From Pseudofrankia inefficax (GTDB lineage Bacteria > Actinomycetota > Actinomycetes > Frankiales > Frankiaceae), in the NCBI RefSeq assembly GCF_000166135.1, contig NC_014666.1:3162001-3226000 (forward strand): DNA of 64,000 nucleotides, written 5' to 3'. A program made the position numbers and the translations under genes. Below are positions 8,385 to 16,878 of this stretch, in pieces. Below the pieces are notes generated by a model, which was not told where the DNA came from, made no database searches, and saw nothing but the letters and a program-made list of their open reading frames with translations. Numbering within the stretch: position 1 is the stretch's first letter; every line of letters starts with the position of its first letter.

Positions 8385-9317
8385 TCAGGCGTGGGCGGGT
8401 ACCGGCAGGAACTCGTCCCGGTGCGCGGCGACGTAGGTCTCGACGGTCTGCGCCTGGGTGCCGGTGACCTGCTCGACCGTGTCGGTATGACGGTCGAAAC
8501 GGTTCTCCCGGTGCATGCGCGCCAGCGTGACCAGGTGCTGGCCGACGTGCGCGGTCAGGCCGGCCGTGGGCAGAACGGACTCGGCCCACCAGCCGGGAGC
8601 CACGTCCACGTAGGGCACCGGCCGCCCGAGCGCCCGGGAGTACTCCGCGGCGATCGCCGTCAGGTCCTGGCTGACCGGACCGGTCAGCTCGTAGACGTGG
8701 CCCTCGTGGCGGTGCGGCTCGTCGAGCAGGGCCGCGACGACCCGGGCGACGTCGTGGGCGGCGACCGGCGAGGTGCGGCCCGAGCCGAGCGGAAGCGCGA
8801 GCGTCCCGTCCTGACGGATCGACGCGGCGGCCAGTCCTGTGAAGATCGGGTTCTCCAGGAACACCGTCGGGCGGACGTGCGCCACCGGCAGGCCGGACCA
8901 GTCGAGCACCTGTTCGGACAGCCAGTGCAGCCGCTGCTGGCTGGACTCGTCGACCCGCAGCGCGGTCATCCGGGACACCGTGAGCTGCGACATCGCGACC
9001 AGTCGGTCCAGACCGCCCAGGGCCCGGCAGACCGTGGCGACGGTCGTCGCCGCCTCCAGATACGTCGGCGAGACGCTCATGGCGAAGTACATCCGCCGGC
9101 AGCCGGTCAGCGCGCGGGCGAGGTCCTCCGGCCGGGTGAGGTCGCCGACGACGACCTCGGCGCCGAGGTCGCGCAGCGCCTGCGCCCGCTCGTCCTCCCG
9201 GTGGGTCATCGCCCGGACGGTGCTCGCCCGCCCGAGCAGCAGCTCCACCACCGTCCGGCCGACGCCACCGAGTCCGCCGGCCGCGCCCGTCACAAGGATC
9301 GGATCCGGGCCCGTCAT
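8385..9317 (-). CDS. NmrA-like NAD(P)-binding protein
   Basis: A 310-residue atypical SDR. It opens with ILVTGAAGGLGGVGR, an extended glycine-rich nucleotide motif, followed by a GDLTRPEDL segment and the NmrA-type domain that includes VRPTVFLENP. No YxxxK dyad is evident, as in NmrA/HSCARG-type sensors and related quinone oxidoreductases. It may bind NAD(P)H to sense redox state or reduce a small ketone or quinone. A GGGGAGG sequence precedes the ATG at 9317. It is divergent from the LtrA gene across 172 bases. Confidence 0.8.
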   Translation of the reverse strand: MTGPDPILVTGAAGGLGGVGRTVVELLLGRASTVRAMTHREDERAQALRDLGAEVVVGDLTRPEDLARALTGCRRMYFAMSVSPTYLEAATTVATVCRALGGLDRLVAMSQLTVSRMTALRVDESSQQRLHWLSEQVLDWSGLPVAHVRPTVFLENPIFTGLAAASIRQDGTLALPLGSGRTSPVAAHDVARVVAALLDEPHRHEGHVYELTGPVSQDLTAIAAEYSRALGRPVPYVDVAPGWWAESVLPTAGLTAHVGQHLVTLARMHRENRFDRHTDTVEQVTGTQAQTVETYVAAHRDEFLPVPAHA

Positions 9318-9489
9318 CGTCGCCTCCCCCGCTCCCCGTCCCGCCTTCCGCGTGCCCGGCCCCACCCGGGTGAAACGGGGTCGCCCGTTGGCTACCCGGC
9401 GCCGACGCGCTGACGGGTGCCGTGGCCCTGCCTCGCCGCGATCGCGGGCCGGGCATTCGGGCCGTCGGGCCATCAGGTCAAATAGGCCG

Positions 9490-10710
9490 GTGTCCGAGGA
9501 AACGGTGGGGAAGCGTGTCTCCTGGGTCGAGCTGTACTTCGACCTGATCTTCGTGTTCGCCGTGGGCCAGACGACCCACATCATGGAGGTCGACCCACGC
9601 TGGAGCGGCTTCGGGCGCGCGCTCGGCCTGTTCGTCCCGCTGTGGTGGGCGTGGGTCGGTTTCGTCGTCCTCTACAACCGCCACGGCGAGGACCGCGCGG
9701 CCCAGCGGCTGTTCGTGCTGGCCGGCACGCTGCCGTGCGCGGTGGCCGCCGTCGAGACCCACGCGGCCGCGGGCGGGCACGGGACGGTGTTCGTGCTGGC
9801 CCTCGCCGGGGTGCGGCTCGTCCTCGCGCTGGCCTTCGCCCACACCGGCGGCCAGGCCCGATGGGTGGCCGGCGGGTACGGCCTTTCCACCGTGGCCTTC
9901 GCCGGGTCGGCGTTCGTGCCCGGTCCGGCGCGGATCACCCTGTGGGTCTTCGCCCTGCTCCAGGAGGCCGGTGTCCTGCTGCTGCGGGACGCCGGCCGGA
10001 CGCGCCAACGAGCGGGCGAGCGCCCCCGCCGCGGCCGGGTCGAGGCGCTGCGGGCCATGCTCCGGCCGCCGGCCGACCCGGCCCGCCGGGTCGACGCCGC
10101 CCACCTGGCCGAGCGGTTCGGCCTCATGATGATCATCCTGTTGGGCGAGGTGGTGGTGGCCGTGGCCGGCTCGGCGGTCGACGCCGACGCCGGCCACGAC
10201 GCGCGGTACTGGCTCGGGCTGCTGGCCGGCCTGGTGCTCGCGGCGGCCCTGTGGTGGATCTACTTCACCGCGTCCGCGCCGATCAACGAGTCCGTGCTGC
10301 GCGCGTCGGGCGGCAACCCGTCGCTGGCGTACGGCCTCTATGCCGGCGGTCACCTGAGCCCGGCCTTCGCCCTGCTCACGATGGCGGCCGGGGTGAGCCT
10401 GGTCCTGTCCGGCGAGGCGCCGACGGCCGCGGTCTGGTTCGTCACCGGCGGGCTCGCGGCCTACCTGCAGGGCACCCGGAGCCTGGTCACCAACCGGTCC
10501 CTGCGGGTCGGCCCGCCGCTGCGGGCGGCGGTCATCGCCGCGACGGTCTGCCTCGCCCTGCTGCGACCGCTGATCTCGACCACCGGCGTCGTGCTGGCCA
10601 CCGCCGCCTGGGCGGTCGCCCTCGCCGGGTACGTCACCTGGCGCACGCCCGGCCGGCTCAGGGACGTCGCCGCCGACCCGCTCGCCTACTTCCGCTCGGC
10701 CGCCAGCTGA
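9490..10710 (+). CDS. Low temperature requirement protein A (LtrA) family membrane protein
   Basis: A 406-residue polytopic membrane protein. It opens with KRVSWVELYFDLIFVFAVGQ, the hallmark of LtrA, and contains the paired motif AERFGLMMIILLGEVVVAVAG near residue 210. About ten hydrophobic helices are visible. The family is named for a Listeria gene needed for growth in the cold, but its biochemical activity is unknown. A GTG at 9490 is used; the longer frame from 8839 is antisense to the NmrA-like gene. Confidence 0.85.
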   Translation: MSEETVGKRVSWVELYFDLIFVFAVGQTTHIMEVDPRWSGFGRALGLFVPLWWAWVGFVVLYNRHGEDRAAQRLFVLAGTLPCAVAAVETHAAAGGHGTVFVLALAGVRLVLALAFAHTGGQARWVAGGYGLSTVAFAGSAFVPGPARITLWVFALLQEAGVLLLRDAGRTRQRAGERPRRGRVEALRAMLRPPADPARRVDAAHLAERFGLMMIILLGEVVVAVAGSAVDADAGHDARYWLGLLAGLVLAAALWWIYFTASAPINESVLRASGGNPSLAYGLYAGGHLSPAFALLTMAAGVSLVLSGEAPTAAVWFVTGGLAAYLQGTRSLVTNRSLRVGPPLRAAVIAATVCLALLRPLISTTGVVLATAAWAVALAGYVTWRTPGRLRDVAADPLAYFRSAAS

Positions 10711-10735
10711 GCCGCCGGCGCGCTCGGCGGCGCCG

Positions 10736-11185
10736 TCAGCCGGCCGGCAGGGCGGTGTGCCAGCGTGGCCGGTGGTCCCGGCTCCACCCGTGGATCATCG
10801 CGGTGAGGGCCGGCGGGCGCAGCTCCAGGTCGGCCAGCTCGTCGAGCGCGACGGCGGTGAGGTGGAAGTCGGGCCGGTTGCTGATGATCTGGGCCCCCCA
10901 CGGCAGCCGGGCGGCGAACACGGTGCTCAGCTCGTGCACCAGGACGCCGTCCGCGAGGTAGCTGTGCTCGGCGCAGCCGACGAGGTCGACCGCGTCGATG
11001 TCGAGCCCGGCCTCCTCGTCGGCCCGGCGCCGCAGCGCCGCCTCGACGGTCTCGCCGGGCCCGACCGGGCCCCCGGGCAGGAAGTACCAGGCCTGCCCGC
11101 GGCGACGGACGAGCAGGGCCCGGTCGCCGGTCAGGACGAGCAGCCGAGCGCTGATCTCGGTACGCGTGGGCGGGGGCAGGGGCAT
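10736..11185 (-). CDS. Nudix hydrolase
   Basis: A 149-residue Nudix protein with the box G-x5-E-x7-RRADEEAGL (residues about 38-60). The catalytic EE pair is present, but the Glu usually found in RE is Arg, which may lower or change activity. Nudix enzymes hydrolyse nucleoside diphosphates linked to other moieties; the substrate is unknown. The start at the ATG 11185 gives a typical single-domain length; the frame upstream runs into a tandem repeat and the nitroreductase. It converges on LtrA with 25 bases between stops. Confidence 0.8.
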   Translation of the reverse strand: MPLPPPTRTEISARLLVLTGDRALLVRRRGQAWYFLPGGPVGPGETVEAALRRRADEEAGLDIDAVDLVGCAEHSYLADGVLVHELSTVFAARLPWGAQIISNRPDFHLTAVALDELADLELRPPALTAMIHGWSRDHRPRWHTALPAG

Positions 11186-11267
11186 GAGGTCTCCAGAGTC
11201 AGGGTGATCCCCACCAGGATGCTCGGCGACCCGGCGCCCGGCGCGCAAGGTCTCGCCCGCGCGGCGC

Positions 11268-11313
11268 CGCGCCGACAGCACCGCGCGTGCCGCGCCGACA
11301 GCACCGCGCGTGC
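11268..11313. repeat. Perfect 2 x 23-bp tandem repeat between Nudix and nitroreductase genes
   Basis: A 23-base unit beginning cgcgccgacagc and ending cgcgcgtgc is repeated exactly at 11268-11290 and 11291-11313. It lies just downstream of the nitroreductase stop on the minus strand and upstream of the Nudix start. Confidence 0.8.
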
Positions 11314-11318
11314 CGCCC

Positions 11319-12002
11319 CTACCGGGGCACCGCGGGGCCCGCGTCCGGCGGCCAGAGCGGGGCGGGCACCTCGAAGCCCAGCGGGCCGGTCCAGCTGTTG
11401 CGCGCCGCCACCTCGTGGACCGGGCGGCGGCCGGCGACACCCCAGCGCCCGGTCGGGTAGCCGAAGCTGACGCAGCAGGCGTTGATCCACCCCTCGTCGC
11501 GCGGAACCTCGAGGATCTCCAGCACCTCGTCCTTCGCGAAGACCCCGAGCACGCTGGTGAGCGAGCTCCCGATGCCCTCGGCCCTGGCGGCGAGCTGCGC
11601 GTTCCAGACGGCTGGGTAGATGGAGCCGCCCGTCGGGTCACGCTGCACGAACGCGAACAGGAACAGCGGCACCTCGGCGAAGTGGTCGGCCAGCCAGTCC
11701 GACGAGCGCTGGATCCGCAGCAGGGTGGCGCTGTCCTCGCTGTCGGGAGTGGCTCGGGCCGCGGCGAGGCGCTCGGCGTAGAAGGTCTCCCACAGGGTCG
11801 TCAGCGCCTTGCGGTAGAGCGGCGCCAGCCGGCCCTTGACCGCGGGGTCGTCGACGAGGAGGAACCGCCAGCCCTGCGTGTTGCCTCCGCTGGGCGCCCT
11901 GATGGCCGCGTCGAGGATGCGGGCCTGGGCGTCCGCCGGGATCGGGTCCGGCCGCACCCGGCGCATCGCCCGCGTCGTGTAAAGCGCCTCGTGCACTTCC
12001 AT
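11319..12002 (-). CDS. Nitroreductase family flavoprotein
   Basis: A 227-residue FMN-binding nitroreductase. The N-terminal MEVHEALYTTRAMRRVRPDPI provides the Arg residues that contact FMN phosphate, APSGGNTQGWRFLLV is the central flavin motif, and SLTSVLGVF and ACCVSFGYP fit the C-terminal half. These enzymes reduce nitroaromatics or quinones, or act as NAD(P)H oxidoreductases; a specific substrate cannot be named. The frame continues to 12194 but only the ATG at 12002 matches the family start. It follows the epimerase gene by 73 bases on the same strand. Confidence 0.85.
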   Translation of the reverse strand: MEVHEALYTTRAMRRVRPDPIPADAQARILDAAIRAPSGGNTQGWRFLLVDDPAVKGRLAPLYRKALTTLWETFYAERLAAARATPDSEDSATLLRIQRSSDWLADHFAEVPLFLFAFVQRDPTGGSIYPAVWNAQLAARAEGIGSSLTSVLGVFAKDEVLEILEVPRDEGWINACCVSFGYPTGRWGVAGRRPVHEVAARNSWTGPLGFEVPAPLWPPDAGPAVPR

Positions 12003-12075
12003 GTCGCTTCTCCGCTCTCTTCGAGGCCGCCACCAGCCTCCGACGTTCTTCCCGCCGGCGCCGGGGCAAGGCCGA

Positions 12076-13026
12076 TCATCTCGGCTCGACGGCGGCCAGC
12101 CGGTCCGGGAACAGCTGCTGGGCGACCCGGCGGAAGCCGTCGCGCCAGCCGACCCGGCACGGGCCGGTGATGGAGGCTCGGCGGGTGTGGTCACCCACCG
12201 AGCCGACAGACGCGCCCGGGATCGGCTCGACCGCGACCTCGGCCGGGGCCCCGAGAAGCTCGCCGAAGTACGCCGCCCACTGCTGGACGCTCACCGCGTC
12301 GTCGCCGGCCCAGTTCACGATCGTCGCCGGCACGCTCGCGGCACCCAGCAGCGGTTCGACCTGCGCGCAGATGTCGTCGTCGTGGATCGGGCTGTACGGC
12401 ATCGGGTCCCAGCGGGTCCGGACGGGCTCGCCGGCCGCGACCGCCGCCAGGTGCCAGATCGGGAGGCCGCCCTGGTCGCCGTAGGCGCAGCCCATCCGGG
12501 CGATCGTCACCGGCAGGCCGAACGACCGGGCGCAGTACCGGGCCACCGCCTCCTGGGCGATCTTGGACACCGAGTACGGGGCCGACGGCGGCGCCATCGA
12601 GTCCCCGAGCGGATCGCCCTCCGCGAAGGCGTGCCACGGGTCCGGATGCGGCTTGTACGTCGAGACCGTCGACATCACGAGCGCCGCCCGCGCCCGGCGG
12701 CAGTGCTCCAGCAGCCGGCCGGTCGCCTCGGCGTTCACCCGGATCGCCCGGTCGTAGTCGTCCGGGCTGAAGTCGGCCGCCAGGTGCAGCAGCACGGTGA
12801 AGTCGGTGGGCAGCGCGTCTAGCGGGCCGTCGGCGAGGTCCACGGCCCGGGTCGTCACGCCGAGCGCCTCGACCTTGGCGCGCGAGTCCGGGTCGCTGAA
12901 CCGGGCGATGCCCCACACCTCGTTGTCAGCCGCCAGCGAGCGGGCCAGCCCGTACGCGATCCGGCCCGCCGGGCCCGTGATCAGGATCTTCTCGCCGGTC
13001 AGCACGGTAATCGCCCGTCGTGGCAT
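12076..13026 (-). CDS. NAD-dependent epimerase/dehydratase (extended SDR)
   Basis: A 316-residue extended SDR. The nucleotide motif is ITGPAGRIAYGLA near residue 16, a downstream HLAADFS matches the NAG-type structural motif region, and the catalytic YSVSK follows a Ser/Thr-rich STVSTY strand. The substrate is likely a nucleotide sugar or a related hydroxy compound, but the protein has no diagnostic substrate residues that I can identify. Start ATG 13026; a GTG seven codons inside is possible. Confidence 0.8.
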   Translation of the reverse strand: MPRRAITVLTGEKILITGPAGRIAYGLARSLAADNEVWGIARFSDPDSRAKVEALGVTTRAVDLADGPLDALPTDFTVLLHLAADFSPDDYDRAIRVNAEATGRLLEHCRRARAALVMSTVSTYKPHPDPWHAFAEGDPLGDSMAPPSAPYSVSKIAQEAVARYCARSFGLPVTIARMGCAYGDQGGLPIWHLAAVAAGEPVRTRWDPMPYSPIHDDDICAQVEPLLGAASVPATIVNWAGDDAVSVQQWAAYFGELLGAPAEVAVEPIPGASVGSVGDHTRRASITGPCRVGWRDGFRRVAQQLFPDRLAAVEPR

Positions 13027-13110
13027 CTCACGGACCGTGCAGCCTAGTTTGGGGCGCGGACGGCCGCCACCTCTTGAATATTTGATCCAAAAGGCCCCGG
13101 AGGTCCGGGC

Positions 13111-14448
13111 TCAGCCCGGCTCCGCCGGGAGGGCGGCCGGCTCGCCGCCGGTGACGAAGGCGTCGCGGGGGCGCTGCACGGCGGCGAGGGAGAGGATGTC
13201 GCGGCCGAACAGGGCCGCGGTGGCCCAGACCGCGAAGACCCGGACCTTGCGTTCCCAGGTGGGGATCGCCAGCACGTGGTAGCCGCGGTGCATGAGCCAG
13301 GCGGGCAGCCCGGTGATGACCAGGCGCCGGTACTGGAAGATACCCCGGCCGATGCCGAGGGTCGCGACGGTGCCCAGGCTGTGGTGGACGTACGCCTTCG
13401 GCTCCCGGCCGCGCAGCGTCGCGATGACGTTGCGGGCCAGCAGCTTCCCCTGCCGGTAGGCGTGCTGGGCGTTGGCGACCGTGTGCGCGCCCGCGACGGG
13501 GGAGGCGAGGTCGGGCACCGCGGCGTCGTCGCCGGCCGCCCACGCGTCGGGCACCGGGTCGCTCTCCGTGCCGACGCGCAGGTCCGGCCGGACGACGACC
13601 AGGCCGCGCTCGTCGACGGGCAGGTCGGTGTGCCTGCCGATGACGGGGTTCACCCCGTTGCCCGCCGTCCAGACGATCAGCTCGGCGTCGAACTCGTCTC
13701 CGGTGGAGAGCACGACGTGGCCGTCGACCGCGGACGTGACCTGGGTGTTCAGATGGACCCGCGCGCCCCGTCGTTCCAGCGAGCGCACCACCCACCGCCC
13801 CGGCCGGTCGGTGACCTCCGGCAGGATCCGGCCGAACGCCTCGACGAGGTGGAACCGCAGCTCGTCGCGGCGCAGCTCCGGGTAGCGCTTCAGCAGCGCC
13901 GTCGCCAGCGACAGCAGCTCACCGAAGGCCTCGACCCCGGAGAAACCGCCGCCCACGACGGCGACCGTCAGCAGGCGCTGGCGGCGGGGTCCCGGCGCGA
14001 GCGCGGCGGCCCGGTCGAACGCGGTGAGCAGCCGGTCCCGGATCGCGACGGCCTCCTCGACGTGCTTGAGGCCGATGGCCTGCTCCGCGATGCCCGGCAC
14101 CGGGATCTTCCGGGTGACCGCGCCGGCGGTGACGACGATCAGGTCGTAGCCGAGGGCGCGGGTCTCGCCGTCGGGAAGCTGGACGGTGACCGACCGGTGG
14201 GCGTGGTCGACGGCGGTCACCGTCGCGGCGACGACGCGGGTGCGGCGCAGGTGGCGGCGCAGCGAGACGGCGGCGTGCCGCGCCTCGACCGAGCCGGCCA
14301 TGACCTCGGGCAGGAACGGCTGGTAGGTCATGTAGGGGCGGGGGTCGACCAGGGTGACCTCGGCCTCGCCCGACCGCAGTTTCCGCTCCAGCCGCCAGGC
14401 GGCGTAGAAGCCGGCGTAGCCACCGCCGACGATGAGGATCTGGCGCAC
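13111..14448 (-). CDS. ndh: Type II NADH dehydrogenase (NDH-2) / NAD(P)/FAD-dependent oxidoreductase
   Basis: A 445-residue flavoprotein. The FAD-binding VGGGYAGFYAA is at the N-terminus, the NADH-binding VVGGGFSGVEAFGEL is near residue 170, and AWAAGDDAAVPD completes the FAD site. The C-terminal WLMHRGYHVLAIPTWERK region resembles the membrane-anchoring part of NDH-2. The enzyme would pass electrons from NADH to menaquinone without pumping protons. The GTG at 14448 is preferred over one at 14463 because GGAGAGGA lies at the right distance. A 17-base duplication (ccactggcccgtcgg twice, 14460-14495) sits just upstream. Confidence 0.85.
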   Translation of the reverse strand: MRQILIVGGGYAGFYAAWRLERKLRSGEAEVTLVDPRPYMTYQPFLPEVMAGSVEARHAAVSLRRHLRRTRVVAATVTAVDHAHRSVTVQLPDGETRALGYDLIVVTAGAVTRKIPVPGIAEQAIGLKHVEEAVAIRDRLLTAFDRAAALAPGPRRQRLLTVAVVGGGFSGVEAFGELLSLATALLKRYPELRRDELRFHLVEAFGRILPEVTDRPGRWVVRSLERRGARVHLNTQVTSAVDGHVVLSTGDEFDAELIVWTAGNGVNPVIGRHTDLPVDERGLVVVRPDLRVGTESDPVPDAWAAGDDAAVPDLASPVAGAHTVANAQHAYRQGKLLARNVIATLRGREPKAYVHHSLGTVATLGIGRGIFQYRRLVITGLPAWLMHRGYHVLAIPTWERKVRVFAVWATAALFGRDILSLAAVQRPRDAFVTGGEPAALPAEPG

Positions 14449-14551
14449 GGATGTCCTCTCCACTGGCCCGTCGGATCCACTGGCCCGTCGGTCCGGGCGG
14501 CGCCGCGGGTCCGCTCGCCGCGGCGCCGCGCGTCCCGGCGCGATGGTCGGG

Positions 14552-15286
14552 CTACCGCGACCGTAGCCAGTCGCGGTAGCGCGTGGTGGCCAGATGCGCG
14601 CCTTCGCCCGTCGTGAGGACGTCTCCCTTCACGGGGGCGAACAGCCCGGCCGTGTCGTCGGTGACGACCGTGCGGCCGTCGCCGGTCGCGGCCACGGTGA
14701 TCCGGCCCAGCTCGTCGAGGGCGAAGACCTCGGGGCCGCCGAGGTCGCGGGTGCCCCGCAGCGGCGCGCCGGTGGCGACCTCGGCGACGGCGGCCGCGAC
14801 CTCGGCGGCGGCGATCGGCTGGATCGGCGTGGCCGGGAGGCGCACCACGTCGCCGTCGGTCGTCAGGTCGAGCACCGTGGGGACGAACTCGTGGAACTGG
14901 GTGGCGCGCACGATCGAGTAGGGGACCGGCCCCGCCTTGATCAGGTCCTCCTGCAGCGTCTTGGCCCGGTAGTAGGGCAGGTCCGGCACCTGGTCGACGC
15001 CGACGATCGACAGGGCGACGACGTGGCTGGCGCCCGCCTTCGCCGCGGCAGCCAGCAGGTGCGTGACGGAGGAACGGAAGAACTCCAGCGACGCGTCGTC
15101 GAAGGTCGGCGAGTTGGTCACGTCCACGACCACCTCGGCGCCGTGGACGGCGTCGTCGAGCCCCGCGCCGGTCAGCAGGTCGACCCCGGTCGAGCGCGAG
15201 TGCGCGGCGACGTCGTGACCCGCCGCCGTGAGATCCCGCGCGACCTGTGCTCCGATGAGGCCGGTGCCGAGAACCGTGATCTTCAT
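14552..15286 (-). CDS. NAD(P)-binding atypical SDR (NmrA/ycf39-like)
   Basis: A 244-residue protein. It starts MKITVLGTGLIGAQVARDL, a Rossmann nucleotide-binding motif, followed by VVDVTNSPTF and the YYRAKTLQEDLI segment that occupies the YxxxK position in related NAD(P)H-binding proteins. It probably reduces or senses a small carbonyl or quinone. It is divergent from the Rrf2 regulator across a 94-base spacer that holds a perfect palindrome, so it is the most likely target of that regulator. Confidence 0.8.
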   Translation of the reverse strand: MKITVLGTGLIGAQVARDLTAAGHDVAAHSRSTGVDLLTGAGLDDAVHGAEVVVDVTNSPTFDDASLEFFRSSVTHLLAAAAKAGASHVVALSIVGVDQVPDLPYYRAKTLQEDLIKAGPVPYSIVRATQFHEFVPTVLDLTTDGDVVRLPATPIQPIAAAEVAAAVAEVATGAPLRGTRDLGGPEVFALDELGRITVAATGDGRTVVTDDTAGLFAPVKGDVLTTGEGAHLATTRYRDWLRSR

Positions 15287-15315
15287 GCCTTACCCCTCCC
15301 AAACTCGGATGCATC

Positions 15316-15356
15316 GTGTCCGGGTCACGATACCCGGACACTTGTTGTCCGGGTCA
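15316..15356. promoter_or_regulatory. Palindromic operator plus third half-site in the Rrf2/SDR divergent spacer
   Basis: A perfect inverted repeat has arms GTGTCCGGGT (15316-15325) and ACCCGGACAC (15332-15341) separated by CACGAT. The sequence TGTCCGGGTCA inside the left arm recurs as a direct copy at 15346-15356. The sites lie between the divergent SDR and Rrf2 starts and overlap the likely -35 of the Rrf2 promoter, as expected for autorepression together with control of the SDR gene. Confidence 0.75.
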
Positions 15357-15374
15357 AGGGTTTGTCGATACGCT
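15345..15374 (+). promoter_or_regulatory. Candidate leaderless promoter of the Rrf2 gene
   Basis: TTGTCC at 15345-15350 and TACGCT at 15369-15374 are spaced by 18 bases. The -10 box lies exactly six bases before the GTG at 15381, so transcription would start at or next to the start codon. No Shine-Dalgarno sequence is present. Confidence 0.5.
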
Positions 15375-15380
15375 GGCTTT

Positions 15381-15860
15381 GTGAGGTTGTCCGGCGGGGT
15401 CGAGACGGCGCTGCACTGCTGCGTCGTGCTGACCGCCGCGGCCGAGCCGGTGCCGGCGGCGCGCCTCGCCGAGCTGCACGGGGTCTCGGCGACCTACCTG
15501 GCCAAGCAGCTGCAGGCGCTGTCCCGGGCGCGGCTGGTCCAGTCGGTGCAGGGCAAGGCCGGCGGCTACGTGCTGACCCGCCCGCCGGAGGAGATCAAGG
15601 TTCTCGACGTCGTCGAGGCGGTCGACGGCGCGGCGCCGACGTTCGTGTGCACGGAGATCCGCCAGCGCGGCCCGCTGGCCGCGCCGCCGGAGGCCTGCGC
15701 CGCACCGTGCGCGATCAAGCGCACCATGATCGCGGCCGACCAGGCCTGGCGCGCCGTGCTGCGCGAGGTCTCGGTCGCCGACCTGGCGCGGATGGTCGGC
15801 CAGGGCTACGACACCGACGTGATGGGCTCGGTCGGCGCCTGGCTGGCGGCGGGCGCCTGA
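15381..15860 (+). CDS. Rrf2-family transcriptional regulator
   Basis: A 159-residue winged-helix regulator. The recognition region is AELHGVSATYLAKQLQAL, and the wing is GKAGGYVLTRPPEEI. Three cysteines lie at residues 90, 106 and 110 (C-x15-C-x3-C). Their spacing differs from the C-x5-C-x5-C of IscR and NsrR, so an iron-sulfur cluster is possible but not assured. It is divergent from the NAD(P)-binding protein and likely autoregulated through the palindrome in the spacer. The frame extends upstream, but only the GTG at 15381 leaves the operator outside the gene. Confidence 0.85.
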   Translation: MRLSGGVETALHCCVVLTAAAEPVPAARLAELHGVSATYLAKQLQALSRARLVQSVQGKAGGYVLTRPPEEIKVLDVVEAVDGAAPTFVCTEIRQRGPLAAPPEACAAPCAIKRTMIAADQAWRAVLREVSVADLARMVGQGYDTDVMGSVGAWLAAGA

Positions 15861-15876
15861 CCCGAACCGGGTGGCG

Positions 15877-16878
15877 CTAGCTGACGATGTCCTTGCGCTG
15901 GAACCGCCACCAGGCGAGGGCGAAGAACGCGGCCGAGTAGACCAGGGCGACGCCGGTGCCGCGCATCATGTTGTCCCACTGGATGTCGGGTCCGAGGGCG
16001 TCGAGCCAGGCGTACTGGAAGTGGGTGGGCAGGAACCGGCGGTACGGGTCCAGCGCGGTGATCGAGTCGAGGATGGTCGACAGGACCATGACCATGGTCG
16101 CGCCGCCGACGGCGCCCAGCGGGGCGTCCGTGACCACCCCGAGCAGGAACGCGAGCGCCGCGACCAGCAGCGACTGCAGGCTCACGTAGGCCACGACGAT
16201 CAGCAGCCTCGTCAGCCCTTCCCCGGTCGTGAAGGACCCGCCCGTGCCGGACTGCGCCCGCGCCCACCCGAAGAAGAGCCCACCGACGACCAGCGCCCAG
16301 CCGGGCAGCAGGACGTTCGTGCTGAGGCTCAGCGACAGGGCGACGATCAGCTTCTGCCGCAGTAGCCGCGGCCGGGGGACCGGGATCGCGAGCAGGTACC
16401 GCAGCGACGACCAGCTCGCCTCGCTGGCCACCGTGTCCCCGCAGAACAGGGCGACCAGCACGACGAGCAGGAACGAGGCCGAGGCGGACTCGGTGAACAG
16501 CGCGAAGTTGATCGCGCCCTTCGTCGCCAGGGTCACCAGCAGCTGCCCCTGGAAGTTGCCGCTGTCCTGCTGTGACGACGAGTCGGGCGAGCTGACCTGG
16601 AAGGCGAGCGCGATCGCCAGCGGCAGCAGCAGCAGGATGAGCCCGACGAAGAGGGTCCGCCGGCGCCGCAGCTGGCGGACGAACTCGACCCGGGCCCGCA
16701 GCGTGCGCTCGGGCCGGAAGCCGTTGTCGTGGGCCTCGGCGACGTCCATCAGCAGGTCGTGCGCGCCGCGCTGGGTCGGCGGCGGCCGAAAGCCGTCGAG
16801 CGCGTCCCTGGGTGGCAGCGAGTCCGTGGCTGGCGGCGCGTCCGTAGGTGGCGGCGCGTCCGTGGGTGGCACTGTCAT
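15877..16878 (-). CDS. ABC-2 type transporter permease
   Basis: A 333-residue membrane protein with a Pro/Thr/Asp-rich N-terminal tail (repeats of PPTDAPP) and about six transmembrane helices. The first is FVGLILLLLPLAIALAFQV near residue 75, followed after a loop by SFLLVVLVALFCGDTVASE, a segment typical of ABC-2 permeases. Its ATG overlaps the stop of the upstream ATPase gene as ATGA, so the two are translationally coupled. It would form the membrane channel of an exporter. The substrate is unknown. The N-terminal tail is encoded by imperfect in-frame tandem repeats at about 16795-16875. Confidence 0.85.
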   Translation of the reverse strand: MTVPPTDAPPPTDAPPATDSLPPRDALDGFRPPPTQRGAHDLLMDVAEAHDNGFRPERTLRARVEFVRQLRRRRTLFVGLILLLLPLAIALAFQVSSPDSSSQQDSGNFQGQLLVTLATKGAINFALFTESASASFLLVVLVALFCGDTVASEASWSSLRYLLAIPVPRPRLLRQKLIVALSLSLSTNVLLPGWALVVGGLFFGWARAQSGTGGSFTTGEGLTRLLIVVAYVSLQSLLVAALAFLLGVVTDAPLGAVGGATMVMVLSTILDSITALDPYRRFLPTHFQYAWLDALGPDIQWDNMMRGTGVALVYSAAFFALAWWRFQRKDIVS

